A DNA stretch of 24,735 bases from RGIG5579 sp045543495 (GTDB lineage: Bacteria; Bacillota; Clostridia; Oscillospirales; SIG627): the NCBI GenBank assembly GCA_045543495.1, contig JAZQMO010000004.1:1-24735 (forward strand). The letters run 5' to 3'. The position numbers and the translations under genes were made by a program. This document shows, in pieces, positions 8,468 to 15,744 of the stretch (position 1 is its first letter; each line of letters begins with the position of its first letter). The notes under the pieces are model-generated. The model did no database searches and was not told the DNA's origin. It saw nothing but the letters and a program-made list of their open reading frames with translations.

Positions 8468-10195
8468 ATGGCAAATCAATCGAAACTTTTTATGGAGCCT
8501 GCTTACGATCTTCGCAGTATGATCGAAAAGTCTGCGCTCCGCTTTCCTGAAAAGGATTATTTGGTATACAAAAAGGCAGGCGGCTTGGAATCCGTCACCT
8601 TCTCCGGCTTGGAGGAAAGGGTGCGCGCCCTCTGCGAGGCCTTTTACAGCTTGGGTCTGGCAGGGAAAAGCGTTGCCGTTATCGGTGAGACCAGCCCCCA
8701 TTGGATCATTACCTATCTTGCCACCGTGATTTCCGGCGGCGTGATCGTCCCCTTGGATAAGGAGCTCTCCCGTGAGGCCGTCTGCGGCTTTATCGGAAAG
8801 GTCGGGTGCAGTGCGGTGGTCTATTCCCGCAAGCACAAGGAGCTTTTTGAAAACGGGGCAGAGGATTATCCCACAGTAGAGTATTTTGCGGAATTTTCCA
8901 TGAATGCCGAGGAGGAGGTCTCCTCTGACAAACCCGAAAAGGGCTTTGTGGACTTTTTGAATCTTCTCCATTACGGCAGAAGTCTCGCAGAAGCAGGCAG
9001 CCGTGAGTACGATGCCTTCCCCGTGGATCTTGAGAAAATGTGCGCCGTGATCTTTACCTCCGGCACCACAGGCACCTCCAAGGGTGTTATGCTTTCTCAA
9101 AAGAATCTGATCCACGCCGTCAACGGCTCCCATCTCTGCACCGGCTTTACAAGCGAGGATACGGTGGTTTCCGTTTTGCCCATTCATCACACCTATGAGA
9201 TGACCTGCGGCATTTTGACTCCCCTGTATCTGGGGGCAACAGTCTGCATCAACGATTCTATGAAATACATCGTTCGCAATTTCCAGCTGTTCCGTCCCAC
9301 GGGCCTTGTTTTGGTGCCCCTGTTTGTCACCACCGTTTATAAGAAGATTTGGGAAAACGCCAGAAAAACGGGCCGTGAAAAGCTGCTCCGTGGCAGTATG
9401 GCGGTAGCAGGAGCCTTGAAAAAGGTCAAGGTGGATCCTGCAAAGCTGCTGTTCAGGAGCGTGCAGGAGGTGTTCGGCGGCAGATTGAAGAGGATCATCT
9501 GCGGCGGCGCTCCCATGCCTGCGGATCTTGTGGCTCGGTTTGATACCTTCGGCATCAAGCTTTGTCAGGGCTACGGCATTACTGAGTGTGCCCCCCTCAT
9601 CAGCGTGGCGCCCGAGGAGGATAACCGTGCCGGCTCCGTCGGCCCCACCATCCCCGGCCTGACCGCAAAGATCGATGTGGAGGAAGAGGAAAACGGCCAT
9701 CAGATCGGTGAGATCATGGTCAAGGGCCCCAATGTGATGAAGGGCTATTTTCAGGATCCCGAGGCCACTTCTGAGGTTATGAGCGGCTCTTGGTTCAGAA
9801 CCGGAGACTACGGCTATATGGATGAAGACGGCTTCCTCTATATCACCGGCAGAAAGAAAAACGTCATCGTTCTCAACAACGGTAAAAACGTATTCCCCGA
9901 GGAAATTGAAGAGTACTTGGGCAAGATCGAGCTCATCAAGGAGTGCGTGGTCATCGGCAGAACCGCCGAGGACGGCACCGTGGTGGTCACCGCCCTGATC
10001 TTCCCCGATTTTCTCCGTGCTCAGGAAATGGGCCTTCCCGAGGATATCAATGAGGTTGGCAAGGTGATCAAGGATGAGATCGCATCGCTCAACCGCACTC
10101 TCCCGTCCTTCAAGCAAATTCGTGGCATCGAAATGCGTCGCACCGAATTTGAGAAGAATACCTCGAAAAAAATTATCCGATACAAAATCAAATAG
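8468..10195 (+). CDS. Acyl-AMP ligase (long-chain acyl-CoA/acyl-ACP synthetase family)
   Basis: The 575-residue AMP-forming ligase activates a carboxylic acid as acyl-AMP and transfers it to a thiol. The P-loop-like core TSGTTGTSKG is at 197-206, YGITE at 369-373, the GDYGYMDEDG segment precedes TGRKKN from 460, and the C-terminal lysine region KNTSKKIIR lies near 563-571. Layout and length fit FadD-like long-chain ligases. There is no signal peptide. The gene for an acyl carrier protein starts nine bases after its stop, so the acceptor is more likely ACP than CoA (inference from context). The start has GAGG five bases upstream. It is the first gene of a five-gene operon. Confidence 0.9.
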   Translation: MANQSKLFMEPAYDLRSMIEKSALRFPEKDYLVYKKAGGLESVTFSGLEERVRALCEAFYSLGLAGKSVAVIGETSPHWIITYLATVISGGVIVPLDKELSREAVCGFIGKVGCSAVVYSRKHKELFENGAEDYPTVEYFAEFSMNAEEEVSSDKPEKGFVDFLNLLHYGRSLAEAGSREYDAFPVDLEKMCAVIFTSGTTGTSKGVMLSQKNLIHAVNGSHLCTGFTSEDTVVSVLPIHHTYEMTCGILTPLYLGATVCINDSMKYIVRNFQLFRPTGLVLVPLFVTTVYKKIWENARKTGREKLLRGSMAVAGALKKVKVDPAKLLFRSVQEVFGGRLKRIICGGAPMPADLVARFDTFGIKLCQGYGITECAPLISVAPEEDNRAGSVGPTIPGLTAKIDVEEEENGHQIGEIMVKGPNVMKGYFQDPEATSEVMSGSWFRTGDYGYMDEDGFLYITGRKKNVIVLNNGKNVFPEEIEEYLGKIELIKECVVIGRTAEDGTVVVTALIFPDFLRAQEMGLPEDINEVGKVIKDEIASLNRTLPSFKQIRGIEMRRTEFEKNTSKKIIRYKIK

Positions 10196-10204
10196 GAGCT
10201 TATT

Positions 10205-10429
10205 ATGTTTGAAGAACTGAAATCTATTTTGACCGAAGAATTGAATGTGGATCCTGCACTGGTGGTGCCCGAAGCAGAGTTTGTCAACGATCTGAAGCTG
10301 AATTCTCTGGAGATCGCCGATTTTATCGTGATGTGTGAGGATAAGTTCGGTGCCGAAATTGAGGAAGAGGATATTCACAAGATCCTGACCGTTCAGGACC
10401 TTTGCGATTACATCGCAAGCCATGCCTGA
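10205..10429 (+). CDS. Acyl carrier protein (phosphopantetheine-binding)
   Basis: This 74-residue acidic helical protein matches ACP along its length: LTEELNVDP, then DLKLNSLEIADFIVMCEDKFGAEI. Ser34 in LNSLE is the expected 4'-phosphopantetheine site. The usual Asp before the Ser is Asn here, a mild variation. TAGGAGC precedes the ATG. The gene follows the acyl-AMP ligase by nine bases and overlaps trmL by eight, so it is most likely the dedicated acyl acceptor of that ligase and not the housekeeping fatty-acid ACP, which normally sits in a fab cluster. Confidence 0.92.
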   Translation: MFEELKSILTEELNVDPALVVPEAEFVNDLKLNSLEIADFIVMCEDKFGAEIEEEDIHKILTVQDLCDYIASHA

Positions 10430-10922
10430 TCGGGAGCTGCATATCGTACTGGTAGAACCCGAGATCCCGCAAAATACAGGAAATATTGCAAGAACCTGCG
10501 CCGCCATCGGCGCAGTTTTGCACCTTATAGAGCCTTTGGGCTTTGAGATCAGCGACCGCTATTTGAAGCGGGCGGGTCTGGATTACTGGCAGTATTTGAA
10601 ATTGGAGATCCATCCTGATCTGGAGGATTTCTTCGCCAAAAATCAGGGCAATTTTTTCTTTTTCACCACCAAGGGGAAATATTCCTATCACGAAAAGCAG
10701 TATGAGGGAAAGGTCTATCTTTTCTTCGGCAAGGAGACCCGTGGTCTGGATGAAAAATTGATTCTGGAAAATCTTTCCCGCGCCGTGCGACTGCCCATGC
10801 ATCCCGAGATCAGAAGCTTGAATCTGTCCAATTCCGTGGCCATCGCCTCCTATGAGGTCTTGCGCCAATGGAATTTTGAGGGCTTTTGCATGCAGGGAAA
10901 ATTCAAGGAGGAGTCGGAGTGA
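10422..10922 (+). CDS. trmL: tRNA (cytidine/uridine-34 2'-O)-methyltransferase TrmL
   Basis: The 166-residue SPOUT enzyme methylates the ribose of the wobble base in tRNA-Leu. Typical motifs are all present: VLVEPEIPQNTGNIARTCAA at the N-terminus, FGKETRGLDE in the middle and LPMHPEIRSLNLSNSVAIASYE at the knotted C-terminus. Length matches the family (about 155-165). The ATG lies inside the end of the ACP gene, eight bases of overlap, so translation is probably coupled. The stop codon overlaps the next GTG start by four bases. Confidence 0.94.
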   Translation: MPDRELHIVLVEPEIPQNTGNIARTCAAIGAVLHLIEPLGFEISDRYLKRAGLDYWQYLKLEIHPDLEDFFAKNQGNFFFFTTKGKYSYHEKQYEGKVYLFFGKETRGLDEKLILENLSRAVRLPMHPEIRSLNLSNSVAIASYEVLRQWNFEGFCMQGKFKEESE

Positions 10923-11377
10923 ATAAGCTTTTGAAATGGCTTTTACCTCTGTTGACCGTTCTTTCTTTACTGTATATCTTCTCCAATTCGCTTCTTACTT
11001 ATAGCGAAACAGAAAAAAAGCAAGATAAGCTTTTGACCTCTGTGGAAAAAGTAGTGGAAGCGGTAACGGATCAGAAGATCGAGCTGGATCGCAAGTCCAT
11101 CGTTCCCGCAAAATTGGCTCACGTGTTTGAGTACACCCTGTTTTCCTTTCTCTTGACCTTTTCTGCCTTTTATATCCACACCAAGGAGCGGGTGGATCTG
11201 TTTCAGATCAAGTACACCTGTCTTTTCGTGGGTCTTGCGGATGAATATCTGCAAAGTCTCGGGCAGGGGAGAGGAAGCCGCCTGACCGATGTGATGATCG
11301 ATTTTACCGCCTGTCTTGTCGGCCTGTCCTTGGCACGCCTTGTCTACAGGATCTATGAAAGGAGAAAAGCAAAATGA
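10919..11377 (+). CDS. VanZ-family membrane protein
   Basis: The 152-residue integral membrane protein has an N-terminal membrane segment (WLLPLLTVLSLLYIFSNS) and a polar stretch. The VanZ signature KLAHVFEYTLFSFLL comes next, then YTCLFVGLADEYLQSLGQGRGSRLTDVMIDFTA and a last helix. VanZ proteins are small membrane proteins of poorly known function, linked to teicoplanin resistance and membrane stress in some species. The GTG start at 10919 is preferred over an upstream ATG at 10886 because AAGGAGGAG lies six bases before it and the hydrophobic N-terminus begins there. It overlaps trmL and the next gene by four bases each. Confidence 0.85.
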   Translation: MNKLLKWLLPLLTVLSLLYIFSNSLLTYSETEKKQDKLLTSVEKVVEAVTDQKIELDRKSIVPAKLAHVFEYTLFSFLLTFSAFYIHTKERVDLFQIKYTCLFVGLADEYLQSLGQGRGSRLTDVMIDFTACLVGLSLARLVYRIYERRKAK

Positions 11378-11628
11378 AAATCGTCTTTTTGGCCTTGGAT
11401 TTTCTCATTCCCGCCTTTTTCTTCTTTTTGGGACGTTGTGGGAGAGGAAAGGTGAGACGGTGCCTTGTCTCTGCCTCTCTTTTGATCTTCCTTTTGGTCG
11501 CCCTGTTTGTGCCCTTTGCCTACCCCTATTTTTCCCTTGCGGCGCAGGGGATCGGCACCGCAGGCATCCTGTTTTGTCAGTGCCTGTTTACCTATCTTGC
11601 CTTACATCAAAAAGTGATCCTTTTGTAA
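11374..11628 (+). CDS. Small hydrophobic membrane protein
   Basis: The 84-residue product has about three hydrophobic segments (IVFLALDFLIPAFFFFL, ASLLIFLLVALFVPFAY and the C-terminal GIGTAGILFCQCLFTYLAL) joined by a short basic loop GRCGRGKVRR. I do not recognise a family. The ATGA overlap with the VanZ-like gene indicates coupled translation, so it may act with that protein in the membrane. Its TAA stop lies in the loop of the operon terminator. It is the last gene of the ligase operon. Confidence 0.7.
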   Translation: MKIVFLALDFLIPAFFFFLGRCGRGKVRRCLVSASLLIFLLVALFVPFAYPYFSLAAQGIGTAGILFCQCLFTYLALHQKVILL

Positions 11629-11651
11629 ATTGAGCAAAAGGGTCACTTTTT
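11609..11651. terminator. Bidirectional-looking hairpin ending the ligase operon
   Basis: Arms 11609-11625 and 11635-11651 pair over 17 positions with one G-T wobble, and the stem ends in A5/T5 tracts. The loop contains the stop codon of the small membrane protein. It lies 27 bases before the next ATG, so the epimerase/kinase pair may depend on partial read-through or on an unrecognised promoter. Confidence 0.8.
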
Positions 11652-11678
11652 GCAAATTCCGAAACGGAAGGTGAAACT

Positions 11679-12563
11679 ATGATTTATGCTTTGAAAAAAG
11701 GAGATCTCGTCCTTCAGGTGGAGTCTCTCGGCGCACAAATGATGAGCCTGACCTATCAGGGCAGAGAGACCCTGTGGCAGAGGGAGGCCTCCATTTGGAA
11801 CGAAAGCGCTCCCACCCTCTTTCCCTTTATCGCCCGCCTGTATCAAAAGGCCTATACCTACAAGGGAAAAACCTATCCCATGACCCTCCACGGCTTTGCT
11901 TATGCAAAGGAGTTTTCCGTGGTTCGTTGCTCCGATACCGAGCTTTCTTTGGAGTTGAAGGATAGCCCCGAAACCCTTGCGGTCTATCCATTTCCCTTCC
12001 TCCTTCGCATTACCTTCACCCTGACGGAAAACAGCGTGAGGATCCTCTACGAGGTGGAAAACAGGGGAGAGAACGCCATGTATTTTGCCGTGGGAGCACA
12101 CCCCGGCTTTGCCCTGCCCTTTGAGGAGGGGGAGGGCTTTGAGGATGCCGTTTTGGAATGGGATCCCCCTTGCCGTCCCACCCTGATTGACTTTACCGAT
12201 TCTCTCCTCCGTAGCGGAAAGGAGGAGGAATATCCTCTTGCAGAGGAGAAATACCTTCCCCTTCGCCACGAGCTCTTTGATCGGGATGCCCTCGTGTTTC
12301 GCGGCATCTCCCGCTCGGTCACCCTGTATTCCCGTGTCAGCGGCCACAGCATTACGGTCTCCTACCCCAATATGCCCTACCTCGGCATTTGGCAGCTGCC
12401 CCACTCCCGTGCAGGCTACGTCTGCATTGAGCCTTGGTCCTCTCTTCCGGGGAGAGACGGCGTGGTGGAGACACTGGAGAAAAAAGAGGATCTGATCTGT
12501 CTGGAAAAAGGGGCGGTGTATGAGAGCCCCGTCACCGTCACCTTCCAAAGGAGAAAAGTATGA
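11679..12563 (+). CDS. Aldose 1-epimerase family protein (LacX type)
   Basis: The 294-residue galactose-mutarotase-fold protein interconverts anomers of sugars or sugar phosphates. Expected active-site residues are visible: His71 in TLHGFAY, His141 in GAHPGF and Glu251 in VCIEPWSSLPGRDG. No signal peptide is present. The sequence is closest in pattern to LacX-like epimerases and not to GalM. An RBS (GGAAGG) precedes the ATG. The stop overlaps the next start by four bases (ATGA), so it is co-translated with the sugar kinase and probably feeds it the right anomer (inference). Confidence 0.88.
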   Translation: MIYALKKGDLVLQVESLGAQMMSLTYQGRETLWQREASIWNESAPTLFPFIARLYQKAYTYKGKTYPMTLHGFAYAKEFSVVRCSDTELSLELKDSPETLAVYPFPFLLRITFTLTENSVRILYEVENRGENAMYFAVGAHPGFALPFEEGEGFEDAVLEWDPPCRPTLIDFTDSLLRSGKEEEYPLAEEKYLPLRHELFDRDALVFRGISRSVTLYSRVSGHSITVSYPNMPYLGIWQLPHSRAGYVCIEPWSSLPGRDGVVETLEKKEDLICLEKGAVYESPVTVTFQRRKV

Positions 12564-13516
12564 AATACGATCTTGTTGCTCTGGGAGAGCTGCTTATTGA
12601 TTTTACCCCTGTTTCCGAGGGGGAAGGGGGCCTTCCCGTTCTGGAGGCCCACGGTGGCGGTGCCCCGCCCAATCTTTTGGCCGCCCTGTCCCGCTATGGG
12701 GGAAGGGGCGCCCTGATGGCAAAGGTGGGGCGGGATCGCTTCGGAGAAATTTTGATTCATCGTTGCGAGTCCTTCGGCATTGGCACCGAGGGCATTTTAA
12801 TGACCGATCAAGCCTTTACCACCCTGGCCTTTGTAACCCTTGGGGCAAACGGAGCACGGGATTTTTCCTTTGCCCGCAAGCCCGGTGCGGATACCACCCT
12901 TTCGTATGAGGAAATTGACCTCGCCCTTTTGGATTCCGCCCGCTTTTTTCACCACGGCACCCTGTCCCTGACCCACGAGCCCGCCAAAAGCGCCACCCAA
13001 AGGGCGGTGGAATACGCCAAGAAGAAAGGCAAATTCATCACCTTTGACCCCAACCTTCGCCCACCTCTTTGGGAGAGCTTGGACGATGCACGAGAGGCAA
13101 TGCTCTGGGGCCTTCGACATTGCGATCTTGTAAAGATCAGCCACGAGGAGGTGCAGTTCCTCTTTGGTCTGGAGCCTGAAGATGGTGCCCGCCATATTGC
13201 CGAGCAGTTCGGTGTCAGCGGCGTGTTCGTCACAGGGGGCGAAAAGGGCGTTTGGTATCAAACTGCCTTGGCTCGGGGCTTTGTTCCCGCCTTTCCCGTC
13301 ACGGCGGTGGATACCACGGGAGCAGGGGATATCTTTTTCGGCTCTCTCCTTTCCGAGATCATTGCGGCAGGAAAAACCCCCTCGGAGCTGGACGAAGCCT
13401 TTTTGCAAAAGGCCCTTCGCTTTGCCAATGCCGCCGCAGGCCTCTCTACCACCCAAAACGGCGGAATGGAATCCGTTCCCCCGAAAGAAGCCGTCTTGGC
13501 CCTTTTGAATGTATAA
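12560..13516 (+). CDS. PfkB-family sugar kinase, probably fructokinase
   Basis: The 318-residue ribokinase-fold enzyme starts YDLVALGELLIDF. Family signatures include GGGAPPNLLAALSRYGG near 32-48 and the anion-hole motif DTTGAGD at 251-257, with D257 as catalytic base. TFDPNLRPPLW at 161-171 is typical of fructokinases, which phosphorylate fructose to fructose-6-phosphate. Ribokinase or 2-keto-3-deoxygluconate kinase cannot be excluded. It overlaps the LacX-type gene by four bases and ends before a strong terminator shared with convergent glnA. Confidence 0.88.
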   Translation: MKYDLVALGELLIDFTPVSEGEGGLPVLEAHGGGAPPNLLAALSRYGGRGALMAKVGRDRFGEILIHRCESFGIGTEGILMTDQAFTTLAFVTLGANGARDFSFARKPGADTTLSYEEIDLALLDSARFFHHGTLSLTHEPAKSATQRAVEYAKKKGKFITFDPNLRPPLWESLDDAREAMLWGLRHCDLVKISHEEVQFLFGLEPEDGARHIAEQFGVSGVFVTGGEKGVWYQTALARGFVPAFPVTAVDTTGAGDIFFGSLLSEIIAAGKTPSELDEAFLQKALRFANAAAGLSTTQNGGMESVPPKEAVLALLNV

Positions 13517-13553
13517 AAAACAGGCACATCCTTTTCTTTATCTTAACATAAAA

Positions 13554-13593
13554 AAAGATGGTAGACACGGTTTTTTTCGTGTCTACCATCTTT
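13554..13593. terminator. Bidirectional terminator between sugar kinase and glnA
   Basis: A perfect 16-bp stem (13554-13569 with 13578-13593) has an 8-base loop. A/T-rich sequence lies on both sides, so it can end both the plus-strand kinase operon and the minus-strand glnA. Confidence 0.88.
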
Positions 13594-13625
13594 ATACTAT
13601 TTCACTTTTCGAGCAGTTTTTTTCT

Positions 13626-15050
13626 TTACAGATTGTAGTATTTTTCAAATTCGGCGGGGTGGGGGATCTGAGAAAGCTCACGGCACTCGGCTCTCTTGGC
13701 CTTGATCAGATTTTGCAGCAGCTCCTCGGGGAATACACCGCCTGCGGTCAGGTAGTCATGATCGGCTTCCAGTGCATCCAAAGCGGCATCCAGACTGGTG
13801 GGCAGACCCTTCAGCTTGGCCTTTTCCTCCTCGGGGAGGGTGTAAAGGTTTACATCGTACGGGCCCCATCCGTTTTCGTGGGGATCGATCTTGTTCTTGA
13901 TACCGTCAAGACCTGCCATGAGAAGTGCCGCATAGCAGAAATAGGGGTTACAGGTAGCATCGGGGTTGCGGATCTCAAAGCGGCGCATATTGGGGGTCTT
14001 GGCGTAAGCGGGAATACGAATGACTGCACTGCGGTTGCTGGTAGCATAGCCCACGGTAACGGGAGCCTCAAAGCCGGGCACCAGTCTCTTGAAGGAGTTG
14101 GTGCTGGGGTTGGTGATGGCGCACAGAGAGGCGATGTGCTTCAAGAGACCGCCCATAAAGTAGTGTGCCTCACGGCTCAGGTGAGAATAACCGTTGTCAT
14201 CGCTGAATACGGGCTTGCCGTCCTTCATAAGAAGAATGTGCACGTGCATTCCGTTGCCTGCCTCGCCGTATACGGGCTTGGGCATAAAGGTTGCGGTCTT
14301 GCCGTGGCGCAGAGCGGTGTTGCGAATGATGTACTTGATCATCATGGAGGCGTCGGCCATTTCGCTCATCTTGCCAAGCTGAGGCTCGATCTCAAACTGA
14401 CCTGCGGCGCCCACCTCGGGGTGATGGTACTTGATCTTGATGCCCGCATCAGCCATGTGCAGACACATTTCGCTTCGACATTCGTAGGTGGGATCAAAGG
14501 GCTTGGCAATGTGGTAGTTCTTCTGCTTGGGTACCACAACGCCCATTCCCTCGTTGGCTCCGTTCCAATGTGCCTGATTGACATCCAGATTCATGCTGAT
14601 GTCGGAGGGGTGAACATTCCAGCCCACCTGATCAAACAGGTAAAATTCAAATTCGGGCAGAATCAGCATGGTGTCGGCAATGCCGCTGTCCTGCATATAC
14701 TTTTCAGCCGCCAAAACAATGTTTCTGGGGTACTGTGCCAAGGGGCGGTTGTCGGGATGGCCAATGATCATGGCGTTGCCCGTCATGGAAAGGGTGGGAA
14801 TATCGCAGAAGGGATCGATCACCGCAGTGTCGGGATCGGGAATGAATACCATATCGCTCTTTTCTACCACAGCGTAGCCGTAGTTGGAAGCATCAAAGCC
14901 GATGCCCTCCTTCATGGTATCCTCGGAAAAGTTTTCAGCAGGAATGGTTACGTGACGGAATTGACCGTGAATGTCAACCATTTTAAAGTCTACCATCAGA
15001 ATTCCGTTGTCTTCGATCATTTGCATGATCTCTTTTACGCTTCTTGCCAT
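13626..15050 (-). CDS. glnA: Type I glutamine synthetase
   Basis: The 474-residue enzyme condenses glutamate and ammonia to glutamine using ATP. Signatures include EFEFYLFDQVGWNV, GAAGQFEIEP, NGMHVHILLMKDGKP, NPSTNSFKRLVPGFEAP and the closing MRRFEIRNPDATCNPYFCYAALLMAGLDGI region. A Tyr is present in NLYTLP, at the place adenylylated in proteobacterial enzymes, but no adenylyltransferase is visible here, so regulation by adenylylation is not implied. GGAG lies upstream of the ATG. The start is only 61 bases from the 3' end of tRNA-Val(GAC), with a terminator hairpin between them, so its promoter is not obvious. Confidence 0.97.
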   Translation of the reverse strand: MARSVKEIMQMIEDNGILMVDFKMVDIHGQFRHVTIPAENFSEDTMKEGIGFDASNYGYAVVEKSDMVFIPDPDTAVIDPFCDIPTLSMTGNAMIIGHPDNRPLAQYPRNIVLAAEKYMQDSGIADTMLILPEFEFYLFDQVGWNVHPSDISMNLDVNQAHWNGANEGMGVVVPKQKNYHIAKPFDPTYECRSEMCLHMADAGIKIKYHHPEVGAAGQFEIEPQLGKMSEMADASMMIKYIIRNTALRHGKTATFMPKPVYGEAGNGMHVHILLMKDGKPVFSDDNGYSHLSREAHYFMGGLLKHIASLCAITNPSTNSFKRLVPGFEAPVTVGYATSNRSAVIRIPAYAKTPNMRRFEIRNPDATCNPYFCYAALLMAGLDGIKNKIDPHENGWGPYDVNLYTLPEEEKAKLKGLPTSLDAALDALEADHDYLTAGGVFPEELLQNLIKAKRAECRELSQIPHPAEFEKYYNL

Positions 15051-15069
15051 TGTTTCACTCCGTTCTCTT

Positions 15070-15109
15070 TAAAATTAAAAAAGAAAAGGTGAATCCAAAT
15101 GGATTCACC
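15070..15109 (-). terminator. Terminator of tRNA-Val(GAC) upstream of glnA
   Basis: The 9-bp stem 15088-15096 / 15101-15109 with an AAAT loop is followed on the minus strand by a U-rich run (complement of 15070-15087). It lies two bases beyond the tRNA CCA and ends 20 bases before the glnA ATG, so it could also act as a leader element for glnA. Confidence 0.8.
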
Positions 15110-15111
15110 GT

Positions 15112-15187
15112 TGGTGGAGGCAAAGGGACTCGAACCCCTGACCCTTCGCACGTCAAGCGAATGCTCTACCAGCTGGGCTATACCTCC
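15112..15187 (-). tRNA. tRNA-Val (anticodon GAC)
   Basis: The 76-base cloverleaf has the CCA encoded. Acceptor GGAGGTA pairs with TGCCTCC (one T-G pair). The anticodon stem is TTCGC/GCGAA with loop TTGACGT, giving anticodon GAC for valine codons GUC/GUU. The T arm GGTTCGAGTCC is normal. The D stem reads GCCC opposite GAGC, leaving a C-A mismatch at 12-23 where T-A is usual. Confidence 0.93.
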
Positions 15188-15221
15188 GTATGGGCGGGAC
15201 AAACGTCCATCCGTTGAGTGG

Positions 15222-15250
15222 ATTGTAGCACAGCCCAAGGGAAAAGTCAA
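15222..15250 (-). promoter_or_regulatory. Promoter of tRNA-Val(GAC)
   Basis: On the minus strand, -35 TTGACT (15245-15250) and -10 TACAAT (15222-15227) are 17 bases apart, 34 bases upstream of the tRNA 5' end. Confidence 0.82.
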
Positions 15251-15310
15251 GAAAAAACATTAAATTCTCCCTGCAAAAGAAATTTTTTTCATAAAAACAT
15301 TTTGAACCAC

Positions 15311-15339
15311 TTGATTTTTTTCCTTTCCTGTGATATACT
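15311..15339 (+). promoter_or_regulatory. Promoter of tRNA-Val(CAC)
   Basis: -35 TTGATT (15311-15316) and -10 TATACT (15334-15339) are 17 bases apart. The -10 ends 11 bases before the tRNA, so the 5' leader must be only a few bases. About 60 bases separate this -35 from the divergent tRNA promoter. Confidence 0.82.
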
Positions 15340-15350
15340 CCCCTTTGTTC

Positions 15351-15427
15351 GGAGACATAGCTCAGCTGGTTAGAGCGTACGGTTCACATCCGTAAGGTCG
15401 GGGGTTCGATCCCCTCTGTCTCCACCA
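15351..15427 (+). tRNA. tRNA-Val (anticodon CAC)
   Basis: The 77-base cloverleaf has the CCA encoded. Acceptor GGAGACA pairs perfectly with TGTCTCC. The anticodon stem TACGG/CCGTA carries loop TTCACAT, giving anticodon CAC for codon GUG. The D arm GCTCAGCTGGTTAGAGC and the T arm are normal. Its last seven bases are part of a 48-bp perfect palindrome. Confidence 0.93.
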
Positions 15428-15468
15428 AACAAAAAACCACCCGATCGGGTGGTTTTTTGTTTGGTGGA
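15421..15468. terminator. Terminator within a perfect 48-bp palindrome that includes the tRNA 3' end
   Basis: Positions 15421-15444 are the exact reverse complement of 15445-15468, with no loop or mismatch. The core (AAAAAACCACCC around GATC, then GGGTGGTTTTTT) is a good intrinsic terminator for tRNA-Val(CAC). The palindrome extends outward to include TCCACCA, the end of the tRNA, so a second inverted copy of the tRNA end sits at 15462-15468. Confidence 0.85.
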
Positions 15469-15670
15469 ATGAAGCGCACCTGAAGGTGTATGAAGAATGA
15501 AGTCGCCTTTGGCTATGAAGCGCGCCTTCGGCACATGGGGAGCAAAAAGTGCGCTTTGCTTCACGGGAGCGAATGCGAGTGCTTCATATTGTGCGTAGCG
15601 CAATGCATCATATCGACGAAGTCGATGCTTCATTTCTGCAACCGTTCAAATTCATCCACCAAACGAAAAA
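15421..15670. repeat. Hairpin-array element bracketed by a 16-bp direct repeat of the tRNA-Val 3' end
   Basis: TCCACCAAACAAAAAA at 15421-15436 recurs with one change (G at the 11th base) at 15655-15670. Between them, from 15469, are at least six small hairpins separated by ATGAAG/CTTCAT/CATCAT words. The stems are CACC/GGTG at 15477-15488, GCC/GGC at 15505-15513, GCC/GGC at 15524-15532, GCAAA/TTTGC at 15542-15559, ATTGTGC/GCGCAAT at 15588-15604, and ATCGAC/GTCGAT at 15612-15626. No credible coding frame was found: a long minus-strand frame here is antisense to the tRNA. It looks like a dispersed non-coding repeat inserted at the tRNA end. Confidence 0.6.
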
Positions 15671-15695
15671 ATTCCACCGTGATCTTGATACAAGG

Positions 15696-15724
15696 TTGCG
15701 GTTATTTTCTTTTTATGGTATAAT
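15696..15724 (+). promoter_or_regulatory. Probable promoter of the AT-rich membrane protein gene
   Basis: -35 TTGCGG (15696-15701) and consensus -10 TATAAT (15719-15724) have a 17-base spacer, 20 bases upstream of the ATG at 15745. A weaker alternative -35, TTGATA, lies at 15685-15690. Confidence 0.6.
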
Positions 15725-15744
15725 AAAGAAAAGGCGGTGATCAT

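Noticed and set aside
8429..10507. 692-codon minus-strand frame
   Set aside because: Antisense to the acyl-AMP ligase, whose motifs are unmistakable.
13509..15092. 527-codon plus-strand frame
   Set aside because: Antisense shadow of glnA.
15370..15633. 87-codon minus-strand frame containing GDRGDRTPDLTDVNRTL
   Set aside because: It runs through the hairpin array and antisense through tRNA-Val(CAC), so it is almost certainly a spurious frame.
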